DNA of 64,000 nt, from contig NZ_WKJO01000001.1 in NCBI RefSeq assembly GCF_009674605.1, forward strand, positions 1,674,001 to 1,738,000, read 5' to 3'. Below the pieces are notes generated by a model that was given only the letters and a program-made list of their open reading frames with translations, was not told the DNA's origin and made no database searches. Below are positions 9,182 to 17,887 of the stretch, piece by piece. Source of the DNA: Haloferax litoreum. GTDB lineage: Archaea; Halobacteriota; Halobacteria; Halobacteriales; Haloferacaceae. The translations under genes were made by a program, and so were the position numbers. The first letter of the stretch is position 1; each line of letters opens with the position of its first letter.

Positions 9182-9349
9182 CTACGTAGTAACCGCATCC
9201 CGAACGAGACGAGGGAGGATACCTCCACCGACGATAATTACGAGAATTCTCAACCACATTGGTGAATCGGTAAACAGATGAATTGCGATGAGTACCCCAA
9301 TTGTGAGAACTCCGAACAGAATGAATATTTGATGTTCGCGGGAGACCAT
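9182..9349 (-). CDS. 55-residue two-helix membrane microprotein
   Basis: A short reading frame from ATG 9349 to TAG 9182. The product begins MVSREHQIFILFGVLTIGVL and has two hydrophobic helices (about 8-24 and 33-48) separated by a short polar turn containing FTDSPMW, ending PRLVRDAVTT. The composition (basic ends, two clean transmembrane segments) is far from that of a random frame. No family recognised and no expression evidence. The DNA is AT-richer than the surrounding genes. Confidence 0.55.
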   Translation of the reverse strand: MVSREHQIFILFGVLTIGVLIAIHLFTDSPMWLRILVIIVGGGILPRLVRDAVTT

Positions 9350-9565
9350 TCGTTCGAAAATTACTGATGAGCAACTAATACGTGATGGTCGTCAAGATGA
9401 TCTTTCTAATACGAACGCACCCTTTTGATACTGATACATATGCGCGCTCTATTCAGCACGGCTCCGAAAAAGTATCAGGAATAACGAAATCCGACAGGAC
9501 CAAGCGAAGCGAATCCGAGTGAACCCCACGGAAACCTCAAGTTCGTCCGATGGAGACTGTGTGGT

Positions 9566-10204
9566 ATGCCATCGACCCTCGTTCACGTCGCCGTCGGCGG
9601 CCTCGTCGGGGTGGCACTTCTCGGTCGCTGGTTCGACTCGCGGAGTCTCGCTGTCGTCCTCGTCGCAGCGATGATTCCGGACCTCGACTCGTTCACGAGT
9701 ACACTCGTTCCCGGAAGCCATCGGTCACTCCTGCACACGCTCTTCTTGCCGTTGGTGCTCGTCGCACTCGTCGTCTACGACACGCGTCTCCGCGACGAGT
9801 CGGTAATTCGTGAGCGGTGGGGCATCCGCGGCGTCGTCGTCGCGTGGGTTGCAATCGCTGCGCTCCTCGGCGGCGGTATCATGCCGGACCTCTTTTCGAA
9901 CGGTGTCAATGCCTTCTACCCCCTCCACGACACCTTCTACGCCATCAACGGGGAGGCACTGTGGTCGAACACGCGCGGATTCGTCCAGACGTTCGTCGAA
10001 CTCCACCCCGAGTCGCCACCGCCGACGACCCAGACACTCCACTACAGCACTGTCGTGGACCCCTCTCCGGGTGCTGAACCCGAGAACGTCGAACGAATCG
10101 CACCGCTTGCCTCGTCAGGTCTGGAACTCATGCTCGTCGTCCTCGGCGGGGGCGTCGTCGCGGGGCGACTGCTCCTCGAACGGGTCCAACCCCCAGTGCA
10201 GTAA
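9566..10204 (+). CDS. YdjM/DUF457-like membrane protein (putative metal-dependent hydrolase)
   Basis: A 212-residue integral membrane protein of the YdjM/LexA-regulated inner-membrane hydrolase group. The N-terminus MPSTLVHVAVGGLVG contains the conserved His. IPDLDSF and the following SHRSLLHT carry the Asp and His residues expected to bind metal. About four to five hydrophobic segments are predicted, with an extracellular loop at 110-165 containing several Tyr and Pro residues. The reaction is unknown for the whole family. Confidence 0.8.
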   Translation: MPSTLVHVAVGGLVGVALLGRWFDSRSLAVVLVAAMIPDLDSFTSTLVPGSHRSLLHTLFLPLVLVALVVYDTRLRDESVIRERWGIRGVVVAWVAIAALLGGGIMPDLFSNGVNAFYPLHDTFYAINGEALWSNTRGFVQTFVELHPESPPPTTQTLHYSTVVDPSPGAEPENVERIAPLASSGLELMLVVLGGGVVAGRLLLERVQPPVQ

Positions 10205-10276
10205 GGTTCGTCGTCGCTTCCGCGACGACACTCTCGACTCCGAGGGTTCATAACCGATGACGGCGCACCGCCTCTC

Positions 10277-10798
10277 ATGAGCGACACACCCGACGGCGTG
10301 GCGGTTCGTCCCTACGACCCGGCGGACGCCGAGGCGTTCTGGGAACTCAAGCGCGGGTTCGAACTCGGTATCGGCGAGGGAACCGGTGGCGACGACAAGC
10401 GCTCCAAATACGAAGCGAAACTCACCGACGACTACCGAACACGGTATCTCACGTGGGTCGAACGCTGTTCGACCGACGACCCCGGATGTGTCGTCGTCGC
10501 GGAAGCGACGACAGACGGCGAGACGGACGAACTCGTCGGCTACGCCTTCGTGCTCCCCGAGGAGATGACGTTCATCTGGGACGCGGCGGTTCTCAACGAG
10601 ATATTCCTCGCGCCAGCGTACCGAGGGACCGGCGTCGCCGACGAACTCATGCAGGCCGTTCTCGACCACGCGCGGTCACAGGACCTCCCACTGGACCGGA
10701 TGGTCCTCGACGTGGACGAAGCGAACGACAGAGCGCGAGCGTTCTACGACCGGTACGGGTTCGACCACTGGGGCGAACTCGTCGCTCGGGACCTCTGA
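10277..10798 (+). CDS. GNAT family N-acetyltransferase
   Basis: A 173-residue single-domain GNAT acetyltransferase. Motif A for acetyl-CoA binding is visible as FLAPAYRGTGVADELMQAVL, followed by the motif B region RMVLDVDEANDRARAFYDRYGF. The first 60 residues are the variable substrate-binding part. Substrate unknown. It starts at an ATG about 70 bp after the YdjM-like gene and may be cotranscribed with it. Confidence 0.88.
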   Translation: MSDTPDGVAVRPYDPADAEAFWELKRGFELGIGEGTGGDDKRSKYEAKLTDDYRTRYLTWVERCSTDDPGCVVVAEATTDGETDELVGYAFVLPEEMTFIWDAAVLNEIFLAPAYRGTGVADELMQAVLDHARSQDLPLDRMVLDVDEANDRARAFYDRYGFDHWGELVARDL

Positions 10799-10849
10799 GC
10801 GAGGGGTGGGCGGGTCCACTCTGCCGGTAACAGAGCGTGCTTTCCGACG

Positions 10850-11431
10850 CTATCGAAGTGCTGTGGCGAGTCCTCCGCCGAAGGAACCCAATGCGAGCGG
10901 GTACACCGCTCCGGCGAGGAGCGCGGCGGTCACTGGGTCCGGGCGAGCGACAGCGTCGCCAATCGAGACGGTGAACAGAACGATTCCCGCGAGTGCGACG
11001 GGCAGGTAGCCGAGTACCGTCGTCGCCCCAGCGAGTGCACCGGATTTCACGGACGACTGACCACTGACGATGGCCACGACGGCCCCTGCGGCGAGCAACG
11101 CGACGACCGGAACGACGTAGAGGGCCGGAGAGAACGCCTCGACACTCTCGATGAGGTTGGCCGAGGACGTGGTCCCGAAGAGTCCCGGAAACGTCGTCGT
11201 GGTACCGTGGGCGTTCAGGAACACCCACCCGACGACTTTCCACGTTGCGAGGTCGGACCCGAGGGCTTCGAGAACCTGACTCGCCGTCGAATTCTCGATG
11301 GGAGCGGCGGTGACGAGGTACGTCGCCAGATACGCGAGGACGGCGGTGCCGAAGCCAAAGAGTCCCCCGATACCGGCGGTTCGGAGTGTCGATTGTGACG
11401 ATTCGGAGACCGATTCTGGTGCCACTGACAT
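10850..11431 (-). CDS. Haloarchaeal multi-pass membrane protein of unknown function
   Basis: A 193-residue protein with about five hydrophobic helices: 18-38, 55-75 (weaker), 98-118, 127-150 and 160-182. An extracellular-looking loop rich in Thr and Gly (NAHGTTTTFPGLFGTT) lies between the first helices. No domain recognised. Start chosen at ATG 11431 (MSVAPESVSES), with a TTTATC element about 35 bases upstream. The longer frame to 11746 antisenses the amidohydrolase gene and is rejected. Confidence 0.7.
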   Translation of the reverse strand: MSVAPESVSESSQSTLRTAGIGGLFGFGTAVLAYLATYLVTAAPIENSTASQVLEALGSDLATWKVVGWVFLNAHGTTTTFPGLFGTTSSANLIESVEAFSPALYVVPVVALLAAGAVVAIVSGQSSVKSGALAGATTVLGYLPVALAGIVLFTVSIGDAVARPDPVTAALLAGAVYPLALGSFGGGLATALR

Positions 11432-11563
11432 GGTGTCGGGCCGGTCGTCTGTCTCGGATAAATACCTCGTGGCCGTCGTGTGGGGTGGTCCCATCACTCG
11501 GAGGTAGCCGAAACCACTGGTGGAGGGGGCACGTTCAAGTCCTGTGGCCCGATACCGGGTAGC

Positions 11564-12736
11564 ATGCTGCTCCGCGACGGCCGAGTTATCGATGGCGGGC
11601 GCTCCCCCGACGAGAGAGACGTGCGAGTCGACTCCGAGACTGGACGCATCGTCTCGGTCGGTGACCTCGACCCGAACCGCCACGAACGCGTCGTCGACCT
11701 CTCCGGGAAGACGGTTACACCCGGATTGGTCGACGCGCACGTCCACTTTTCGCTGTCCGGAGAGCGGAGCGTCGAAGACGTCGTCGCACTATCGACGCCG
11801 CAACTCACACTGGTCGAAGCACGGAACGCCCGCAAGACGCTCGAAGCGGGCGTTACCGGAGTTCGAGTGATGGGGGCACGCGACATCGATGTCGTCCTCA
11901 AACGGGCCGTCGACGCAGGCGACGTGCCGGGGCCACGGATGGTCGCCAACTGCCGGTCCATCACGATTACCGGCGGGCACGGCCACCACATGGGTCGCGA
12001 GATAGACGGCGCGGACGACGCTCGTCGGGCGGTTCGAGAGCAGGTCAAACGCGGTGCTGACTTCATCAAGTTCATGACGACCGGTGGGGTGACGACGCCG
12101 GGGAGCGACCCGGGAGCAGTCGCTCTCACCGACGAGGAACTCCACGCCCTCGTGGACGAAGCCCACAGACGCGGCGTCCACACGGCGACCCACGCCCACG
12201 GTGCCGACGGAATCAAAGCCGCCATCAGAGCGGGTGTGGACACGGTCGAACACGGCACGTTCCTCGACGACGAGGCTGTCGACCTGTTTCTCGAACACGA
12301 CGTGACGCTCGTCCCGACGCTCTCGGCCCCGTACCACATCTCCCGCAACACCGAAGCGGCGACCAGAGAGGACGTGTCGAAAGTGGATTTCGTCTACGAC
12401 AGACACCTCGAATCGTTCCGGAAGGCAGTCGACGCGGGCGTCACCATCGCCGGCGGCACCGACGCGGGGACGCCCTTCAACTACCACGGCGGCAACGCCT
12501 CGGAGATACAGTTCATGGCGCAACACGGGATGGACCCAATCGATGCCATCCGGGCGATGACCGAGACGGCCGCAGACGCCATCGGCCTAGAGGGGTGCGG
12601 CGTCGTCGAACCCGACGCTCACGCCGACTTGCTGGTCTTCGACGACGACCCACTGTCGGACCTCACGGTTCTGAACGACCCGTCGGCCGTGCTGAAAGGT
12701 GGTCGCGTCGTCTCTGGGACGTTGCCGGAGAACTGA
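11564..12736 (+). CDS. Amidohydrolase family protein (prolidase/imidazolonepropionase-like)
   Basis: A 390-residue metal-dependent amidohydrolase. The HxH motif is in VDAHVHFSL. Other expected ligands are seen: Lys of DFIKFMTTGG (carboxylated lysine position), His of HTATHAHG and VEHGTFLDD, and Asp of IAGGTDAGTPF. The small composite beta domain is formed by the N-terminus (LRDGRVIDGG) and the C-terminus (HADLLVFDDDPL ... VLKGGRVV). The sequence resembles the Xaa-Pro dipeptidase/imidazolonepropionase-like branch; the true substrate cannot be told. Start at ATG 11564, directly before the conserved first beta strand. Confidence 0.88.
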   Translation: MLLRDGRVIDGGRSPDERDVRVDSETGRIVSVGDLDPNRHERVVDLSGKTVTPGLVDAHVHFSLSGERSVEDVVALSTPQLTLVEARNARKTLEAGVTGVRVMGARDIDVVLKRAVDAGDVPGPRMVANCRSITITGGHGHHMGREIDGADDARRAVREQVKRGADFIKFMTTGGVTTPGSDPGAVALTDEELHALVDEAHRRGVHTATHAHGADGIKAAIRAGVDTVEHGTFLDDEAVDLFLEHDVTLVPTLSAPYHISRNTEAATREDVSKVDFVYDRHLESFRKAVDAGVTIAGGTDAGTPFNYHGGNASEIQFMAQHGMDPIDAIRAMTETAADAIGLEGCGVVEPDAHADLLVFDDDPLSDLTVLNDPSAVLKGGRVVSGTLPEN

Positions 12737-12745
12737 GAGACCGAC

Positions 12746-13387
12746 TTACAGGACGTCGCTCGCGTCCCAGTAGAACTCGGCGTCGTACTCGCCGCCGGTC
12801 GTCTCCCGCCACTCCTCACGGGAGACACTGTACCGGAGTTCGTCGACAGGGTTGCCGTCGACGATGATACTGTTCCGGTCACGGCCGTCGAGACGCCCGC
12901 CCAGCGCGCCCATGTACTTCTCGATTGCTCGCTGTGACTTCTCGTTCGCGGCGACGTGTGAGACTTCGACGACTTCCAGGTCGAGAACGTCGAACCCGAG
13001 TGCGACGAGCGCCGCCGCCCGTTCGCCGGAGTAGCCACGGCCCCAGAACTGTGGTCGAATCCACAGGCCCAGTTGGCCGACTCGACGGTCCCACTTCGTG
13101 TGGAGGCCACCGAACCCAGCGAGTTGGCCACCGCCATCTTCGCTCTCGCGCGTGTAGACGGCGTAGTCGGCGCTCTCGGCGTCGTTCCACGACGACTCGC
13201 CGCGGTCGAGGAACTCCTTCGTCACCTTCGGAGTCTCGTGACGCGACCACGGCATGAACCGGGTGACGTCGTCGATTTCGGGGGCCGAACACAGGTCGTA
13301 CACCTCGTAGACATCGAGGTACGTCGGGAGTCGGGCGACCAGTCGAAGACGCTCCGTCTCGACGACTTCAGGGTAGAAGTCACTCAT
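12746..13387 (-). CDS. RimJ/RimL-type GNAT acetyltransferase, downstream copy
   Basis: A 213-residue acetyltransferase of the RimJ/RimL type, which modify protein N-termini or small amines. The beginning VVETERLRLVARLP and the acetyl-CoA loop FWGRGYSGERAAALVALGFD are diagnostic, followed by VSHVAANEKSQRAIEKY. It overlaps the upstream paralogue by 8 bases (ATGAGTGA), so the two are translationally coupled. The two proteins are clearly related along the full length. Confidence 0.88.
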   Translation of the reverse strand: MSDFYPEVVETERLRLVARLPTYLDVYEVYDLCSAPEIDDVTRFMPWSRHETPKVTKEFLDRGESSWNDAESADYAVYTRESEDGGGQLAGFGGLHTKWDRRVGQLGLWIRPQFWGRGYSGERAAALVALGFDVLDLEVVEVSHVAANEKSQRAIEKYMGALGGRLDGRDRNSIIVDGNPVDELRYSVSREEWRETTGGEYDAEFYWDASDVL

Positions 13388-14021
13388 CGTCGCCCTCCCA
13401 GCGGAATTCGGCGTTGTACTCGCCGTCAGTGGCGTCGTACCACTGGTCGCGCGTCACCGAGTAGGTGCGCGTGTCGCGGGGGGTACCGTCCATATCGACC
13501 ACGTCGTTTCTGAAGTGGCCGTCGTACTGCCCGCCGAACCGGTCGACGTACTTCTCGATGGCGCGAACCGAGTTGTCGTTCTCCGGGAGGGCGGCGGCGT
13601 ACGCGACTTCGAGGTCCAACAGGTCGAAGACGGCGGCGAAGAACGCGGCGGCACGCTCACCCGAATAGCCGCGGCCCCAGAACTTCTTTCTGAGCCACAA
13701 CCCGAAGACGGCGCGGCGGTTGTCCCACTCGGGGTGGAACCCCGCCGTGCCAGCGAACTCGCCTGCGCCGTCTTCGCCCTCGCGAGGGAAGATGGCGTAG
13801 ATGGCGTTCTTCGCCGACTCGTGTTGTTCTTCGGCCTGCTGGAAGAAGTCGAACGCCTCTTTCGGCGTCTGGTGGGGATTCCACGTCACGTACTCCGTCT
13901 CTTCTTCGATGGTGTCCGACCGCGACGCGGCGAAGTAGTCGTAGGCGTCCAACGGGTCGACAACCTCCCGCGACAGGGCACGAAGCCGAAGCCGCGGGGT
14001 GACAATTTCGTCGGGGAACAT
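13380..14021 (-). CDS. RimJ/RimL-type GNAT acetyltransferase, upstream copy
   Basis: A 213-residue paralogue of the following gene, with the same length and the same landmarks: FPDEIVTPRLRLRALSREVV at the start, LRKKFWGRGYSGERAAAFF for acetyl-CoA binding, and DNSVRAIEKYVDRFGGQYDG. Start at ATG 14021. The C-terminal end runs into the start of the downstream copy through an ATGAGTGA overlap. Tandem duplication followed by divergence is the simplest explanation. Substrates unknown. Confidence 0.88.
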   Translation of the reverse strand: MFPDEIVTPRLRLRALSREVVDPLDAYDYFAASRSDTIEEETEYVTWNPHQTPKEAFDFFQQAEEQHESAKNAIYAIFPREGEDGAGEFAGTAGFHPEWDNRRAVFGLWLRKKFWGRGYSGERAAAFFAAVFDLLDLEVAYAAALPENDNSVRAIEKYVDRFGGQYDGHFRNDVVDMDGTPRDTRTYSVTRDQWYDATDGEYNAEFRWEGDDE

Positions 14022-14112
14022 GGAACAGATGGCACTCGGAGCGAGTTAATAAGTTTTCTGAACATTGACATATGTGGGCACACTCCGTGTTAGATGTTCT
14101 CGAAGCGGTGAA

Positions 14113-15402
14113 TCAGTCGTCTAACTGCGGACTCCCACGCTCTGTCCCGACCGACGATTCGTAGTCGCCGAACTCGGGGTGCGTCTCGCGCATCCAGACG
14201 AGTGCGATACCGCCAGAGACGAACATCGCGGCGGCGGTGACGTAGAACGCCATCTGGACCGAGACGAGGTCGGCCGCGACGCCGATGAGGATGGCACCAA
14301 AGCCGTAGCCAGCGTCGCGCCACATCCGGTAGACGCCGAGTCCAGTCGCCCGCCACGTCGGGTGTGCGGCGTCGCCGACGACGGTAATCAAGTTCGGATA
14401 CAACAGCGCCATTCCCACGCCGGTGATGCCTGCGGTCACCATCCACGGGAGATATCCCGAGACGAACGTCGTCGCGAGGACACCCGCACCGGCGAGGAAC
14501 ATCCCGGCGACCACCGGTGGACGGCGACCGATGTCGTCGGCGAGTTTTCCGGTGTAGAGCTGGAGAACGCCCCAGACACCGCCGTAGACGCCCACGACCC
14601 CCCCGACTTCCACGACGGAGAGCCCCGAGGACGTGAGGTACAGTGGGTAGGCAATCCAGACGAGGGCGTCCACGAACTTCTCGACACTCCCCGCTTGTGC
14701 GGCGGCGAACAGCGTCTTGTCACCCCACGTCGCGCGCTTCAAAATCTCGGCGAACGGGAGGTTCGCATCGGCTTCCTCGGTGCTCCCCGACGCCTTCGCC
14801 TCTGCTTCGGCGTACGGAAGCGTCTCTTCGACGAAGAAGAGAGCGACGACGAGGCCAACGAGGACGACGCCGACGAGGAAGACGAACGGTGCGGGTCGGA
14901 GGCCGTACTGCCCGGCGATGATTCCCGTCACCCACGACCCGACGGCGACGCCGCCGTAGCCGAAGGCTTCGTCGAGGCCGACGGCGAGTCCACGGCGTTC
15001 ACTCCCTGCGAGGTCTATCTTCGCGTTGACGCTCATACTCCACGCGAGTCCCTGATTGACGCCGAGGAGGACGTTCCCGACGGTCACCCACCACCAGTTC
15101 GGCGCGTAGATGAGGACGAGCGGAATCGGCAGTGCGACGACCCACCCGGCGACGAGAATCGGCTTTCTCCCGTACGTCTCGGCCCACTTGCCCCCGTAGA
15201 GGTTGAGGAGGGCCTTCACGAACCCGAAACTCACCACGAACGACCCGATGACGAGGACCGATTCGACGCCGAGCACGTCTCTTCCGAGGATGGGGACGAC
15301 GTTTCGTTCCGACCCAATCGTCAGTCCGACGGCGAACACCGTAAGCAACTGGAGGACGAACTGCTGCCAGTTCTCGCGGAGTCCCTGGACGTAGCCTGCC
15401 AT
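14113..15402 (-). CDS. MFS transporter
   Basis: A 429-residue major facilitator superfamily carrier with 12 hydrophobic segments. MFS loop motifs are present: GGKWAETYGRKPILVAGW after helix 2 and TGKLADDIGRRPPVVAGMF after helix 8. A charged central loop at about 195-225 (EAEAKASGSTEEADANLPF) separates the halves. The C-terminus is an acidic/polar tail. The substrate is not deducible; haloarchaeal relatives are usually called drug or sugar efflux carriers without proof. It stands alone. Confidence 0.88.
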   Translation of the reverse strand: MAGYVQGLRENWQQFVLQLLTVFAVGLTIGSERNVVPILGRDVLGVESVLVIGSFVVSFGFVKALLNLYGGKWAETYGRKPILVAGWVVALPIPLVLIYAPNWWWVTVGNVLLGVNQGLAWSMSVNAKIDLAGSERRGLAVGLDEAFGYGGVAVGSWVTGIIAGQYGLRPAPFVFLVGVVLVGLVVALFFVEETLPYAEAEAKASGSTEEADANLPFAEILKRATWGDKTLFAAAQAGSVEKFVDALVWIAYPLYLTSSGLSVVEVGGVVGVYGGVWGVLQLYTGKLADDIGRRPPVVAGMFLAGAGVLATTFVSGYLPWMVTAGITGVGMALLYPNLITVVGDAAHPTWRATGLGVYRMWRDAGYGFGAILIGVAADLVSVQMAFYVTAAAMFVSGGIALVWMRETHPEFGDYESSVGTERGSPQLDD

Positions 15403-15480
15403 CTGTGTGCAGGTAGTTCAGAGAGTCTCGTACTAATAGTGTTCGATAGTCACACTACTCTGCACAGTCGCTCTGTCTCG

Positions 15481-15957
15481 TTACTGGCCGGCCGTGGCAC
15501 TCGCAGCGGAGACTCGCTTCGAAAACTGCGCGCCTGCCCGGTCGTAGGCTTCGTCGAGCAGTGGTCGAAGAACCGACTCGACTGTCGTTTCGGACGGTGA
15601 GACGATGCTCACCCACCCTGCCCACCCGTAGACTGGATGCGGATGCAGTTCGTCGAGGGCCGTGAAGTCGTGTCCGGTGTCCACAACGCCGCCTTTCGGT
15701 GGGCGCTCCGGGCGAGCGCCGAACAACCGCCGATAGGTGGCATCGCCGATGCCGAGGTTCACGCGCCAGACACCGTCGCGGTACAGGTGCGATGCAGCGT
15801 CGTTCTCGCTGTCACGGTCTTTGACGGTCACGAAGTAGGTTCCGCGAGGGAGTCGCCCACCGGGGTTGTAAAAGAGGCCCTGTTCGCCCCACGCCTCGTC
15901 GACGACGACGTCGTCGTATCGGTCTGAAACGTACCTGCGGAAGTCGTCCGGAGTCAC
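15481..15957 (-). CDS. DUF6194 family protein
   Basis: A 158-residue soluble protein matching DUF6194: DFRRYVSDRYDDVVVDEAWG, FYNPGGRLPRGTYFVTVKDR, DGVWRVNLGIGDATYRRLFG and HPVYGWAGWVSIVSPSETTV. The family is found in bacteria and haloarchaea and has no known activity. The start is uncertain: GTG 15957 (MTPDDFRR) agrees with family lengths, while the open frame reaches 16518 without support. Its upstream neighbour 16008-16469 lies close by on the same strand. Confidence 0.75.
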   Translation of the reverse strand: MTPDDFRRYVSDRYDDVVVDEAWGEQGLFYNPGGRLPRGTYFVTVKDRDSENDAASHLYRDGVWRVNLGIGDATYRRLFGARPERPPKGGVVDTGHDFTALDELHPHPVYGWAGWVSIVSPSETTVESVLRPLLDEAYDRAGAQFSKRVSAASATAGQ

Positions 15958-16007
15958 ACACAGTGGACGCGCTCTGAGAGCGTCAATCTTCCCGCGACGG
16001 ATGGCAC

Positions 16008-16469
16008 CTACTGAAGCCACTCTCGTCTCCACTCGGCGAGTCGTACCCTCGTCGGTGAATCCTCGGGAGCACCGGCGACGAACACACCCACGTGGACGAG
16101 TGCGAGGGCGACGTTCGTCGCCCACCAGAATCCGAGTGGCGCGAGTGCGAGTTGAAACGCGGCACCGACGAGGAGACTCACACGTGCATCGCTCCCGCCG
16201 CGAAGCAGCGTGACTCCCAAGAGTGCCTCGAACACGACGAGAATCGCGAGGAGTCCGTCGAGGTTGGGGAGGACGATACCGCTCCAGAGCGTGCGGTAGG
16301 TGTCGAACACGATGTACTGTGTAATCTCGCCGTACACGTCGGGTGCCCGGAGTCCGAGGTAGACGTGGACGAGAGCGCCACCGACGTAGGTCAGCCCCAA
16401 CAGGAGGCGAACACCGACGGTCACTCGTGTTCTCCATCGGCGTCCTGAGTGGGCTGACGTGGATTTCAT
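16008..16469 (-). CDS. Four-helix membrane protein, unknown
   Basis: A 153-residue protein with a basic N-terminus (SGRRWRTRVTVGVRLLLG) and about four transmembrane helices (20-40, 70-88, 96-113, 118-135). The layout (LTYVGGALVHVYLGL, then a soluble-looking segment EITQYIVFDTYRTLWSGIVL) is reminiscent of small DoxX-like membrane proteins, but no motif proves this. About 50 bp upstream of the DUF6194 gene, in possible operon with it. Confidence 0.7.
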   Translation of the reverse strand: MKSTSAHSGRRWRTRVTVGVRLLLGLTYVGGALVHVYLGLRAPDVYGEITQYIVFDTYRTLWSGIVLPNLDGLLAILVVFEALLGVTLLRGGSDARVSLLVGAAFQLALAPLGFWWATNVALALVHVGVFVAGAPEDSPTRVRLAEWRREWLQ

Positions 16470-16591
16470 CGGAACTCTCGGTAGTGGGTTGGTTCGTCTG
16501 GTGGGTAAGCCCTGTCAAGTCCTCTCACGGAGTAAGAATCACGTGTGGACTATTTGTCGCGTCGGTGCCTCTAGGTAGGGGGTGGCTGGGA

Positions 16592-16984
16592 TTGAACTGG
16601 GAGAGACTCGTCGCAGTGTACGCGCTGGTAGTTGGCGTCGCGATACTCGGCCTGTGGGGAGGGCTCATCGTGACGAATCAGACGACTGAGTTCCGGACAG
16701 AGCCATTTTCGATGTTTACACACCTCGTCGCTGAGGGACTGACAGCCGTGGCCCTCCTCGGCGCGGGAATCGGCCTCGTTCGCGGCACCGTGTGGGCACG
16801 CCCGCTTAGCCTCGTCGCGTTCGGGTTGTTACTCTACGCCGTCATCAACAGCGCTGGGTACTACGCGCAAATCGGAGAAATCGGCCCGATGCTCGTGTTT
16901 TCTGTGCTCGCGTTCACGACGGTGGTCGCGCTGGGATGGTCGTTGATGGATGCTCGGTACGAGACGAGACGGATATCGTGGTAG
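16592..16984 (+). CDS. Small membrane protein, unknown
   Basis: A 130-residue protein with four predicted transmembrane helices (7-27, 47-67, 75-95, 101-120), beginning MNWERLVAVYALVVGVA if TTG 16592 is used. A GTG at 16565 would add nine residues. The open frame reaches back to 16343, but that part has a random-looking basic composition and overlaps the divergent gene. A proline-rich/acidic loop contains TTEFRTEPFSMFTH. No family recognised. Confidence 0.55.
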   Translation: MNWERLVAVYALVVGVAILGLWGGLIVTNQTTEFRTEPFSMFTHLVAEGLTAVALLGAGIGLVRGTVWARPLSLVAFGLLLYAVINSAGYYAQIGEIGPMLVFSVLAFTTVVALGWSLMDARYETRRISW

Positions 16985-17095
16985 CACGAACTCGTGATGC
17001 GTGCTCCCAAGGCGCCTTGTGACGGTTCTTGAGGGGTGGGAACCATCTGATATCTCCTTAGAGATAGTCGTCGACTGTACAGTTGGTGAGTAGTG

Positions 17096-17767
17096 ATGAC
17101 CCAGATGCAGCGTGAAACAGTTCGCGTCAGTGCGATTCGGACGGTACTCAGCGACGGCCGGTCCCTCGCTGGAGTCCTCTTTTTCGCCCTCGCAGCACAG
17201 TTCATGACCGTAATCATGCTCGCGGCGGCGATGGTTCCCGGATACGACTTCAACGCCGCGGCTATCAGTGACCTCGGTGTCTTCCCCGAGACGGCGATGC
17301 TGTTCAACGTCTCGCTCGTCGTGGTCGGGGTGTTCAACCTCCTCGGCGGGTACGCGTTCTACCGGACGCACGGCAAGCGCTGGTTGTTCGCCCTCTTCGG
17401 CGTCGCCGGCCTCGGGGCCATCGTCGCGGGCCTCTTCCCACTCGGAACGTCTGACCTCCACAGCCTCGGCGCGTTGCTCGCGTTCCTGTTCTTCAACCTG
17501 CAGGCAATCGGGAGTGCGACCCGAGCAGAGGGTCCGATGAAGGTCCTCTCGGTCCTCCTGGGTCTCGCTGGCCTCGTCTTCGTCGTCCTCATGGTCGTCG
17601 GCGACGGCGGCAACACCGCCGTGTTCGGCCCAATCGGCCACGGCGGAACCGAGCGCATGATTGTCTACCCCCCGATGATGTGGCTCGTCGCGTTCGGTGG
17701 GTACCTCATGGCGTCCACTGATGGGCAGGCTACCACTGCCGACACGACCCCTGCTGGCGCTGACTGA
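17096..17767 (+). CDS. DUF998 family membrane protein
   Basis: A 223-residue protein with six hydrophobic helices and the DUF998 pattern: a first helix, then DFNAAAISDLGVFPETAMLFN, then YAFYRTHGKRWLFAL and GLFPLGTSDLHSLGALLAF. The His in LHSLGALLAF is conserved in the family. DUF998 proteins are integral membrane proteins of unknown function. ATG 17096 is preceded by GGTGAG (17085-17090), a fair ribosome binding site; GTG 17093 adds one residue. It lies 120 bp ahead of the serine hydrolase gene on the same strand. Confidence 0.82.
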   Translation: MTQMQRETVRVSAIRTVLSDGRSLAGVLFFALAAQFMTVIMLAAAMVPGYDFNAAAISDLGVFPETAMLFNVSLVVVGVFNLLGGYAFYRTHGKRWLFALFGVAGLGAIVAGLFPLGTSDLHSLGALLAFLFFNLQAIGSATRAEGPMKVLSVLLGLAGLVFVVLMVVGDGGNTAVFGPIGHGGTERMIVYPPMMWLVAFGGYLMASTDGQATTADTTPAGAD

Positions 17768-17887
17768 CGGTCGTTTCGACCGGTCACGCGGTGCGCCCGC
17801 ACCGCTTCAGGCACCCCTCCGTTCGGCCCTCCTCACAGAGACACAGACTCCTCCCACACAGAGACACCCCACACCAAGATTCAGATT

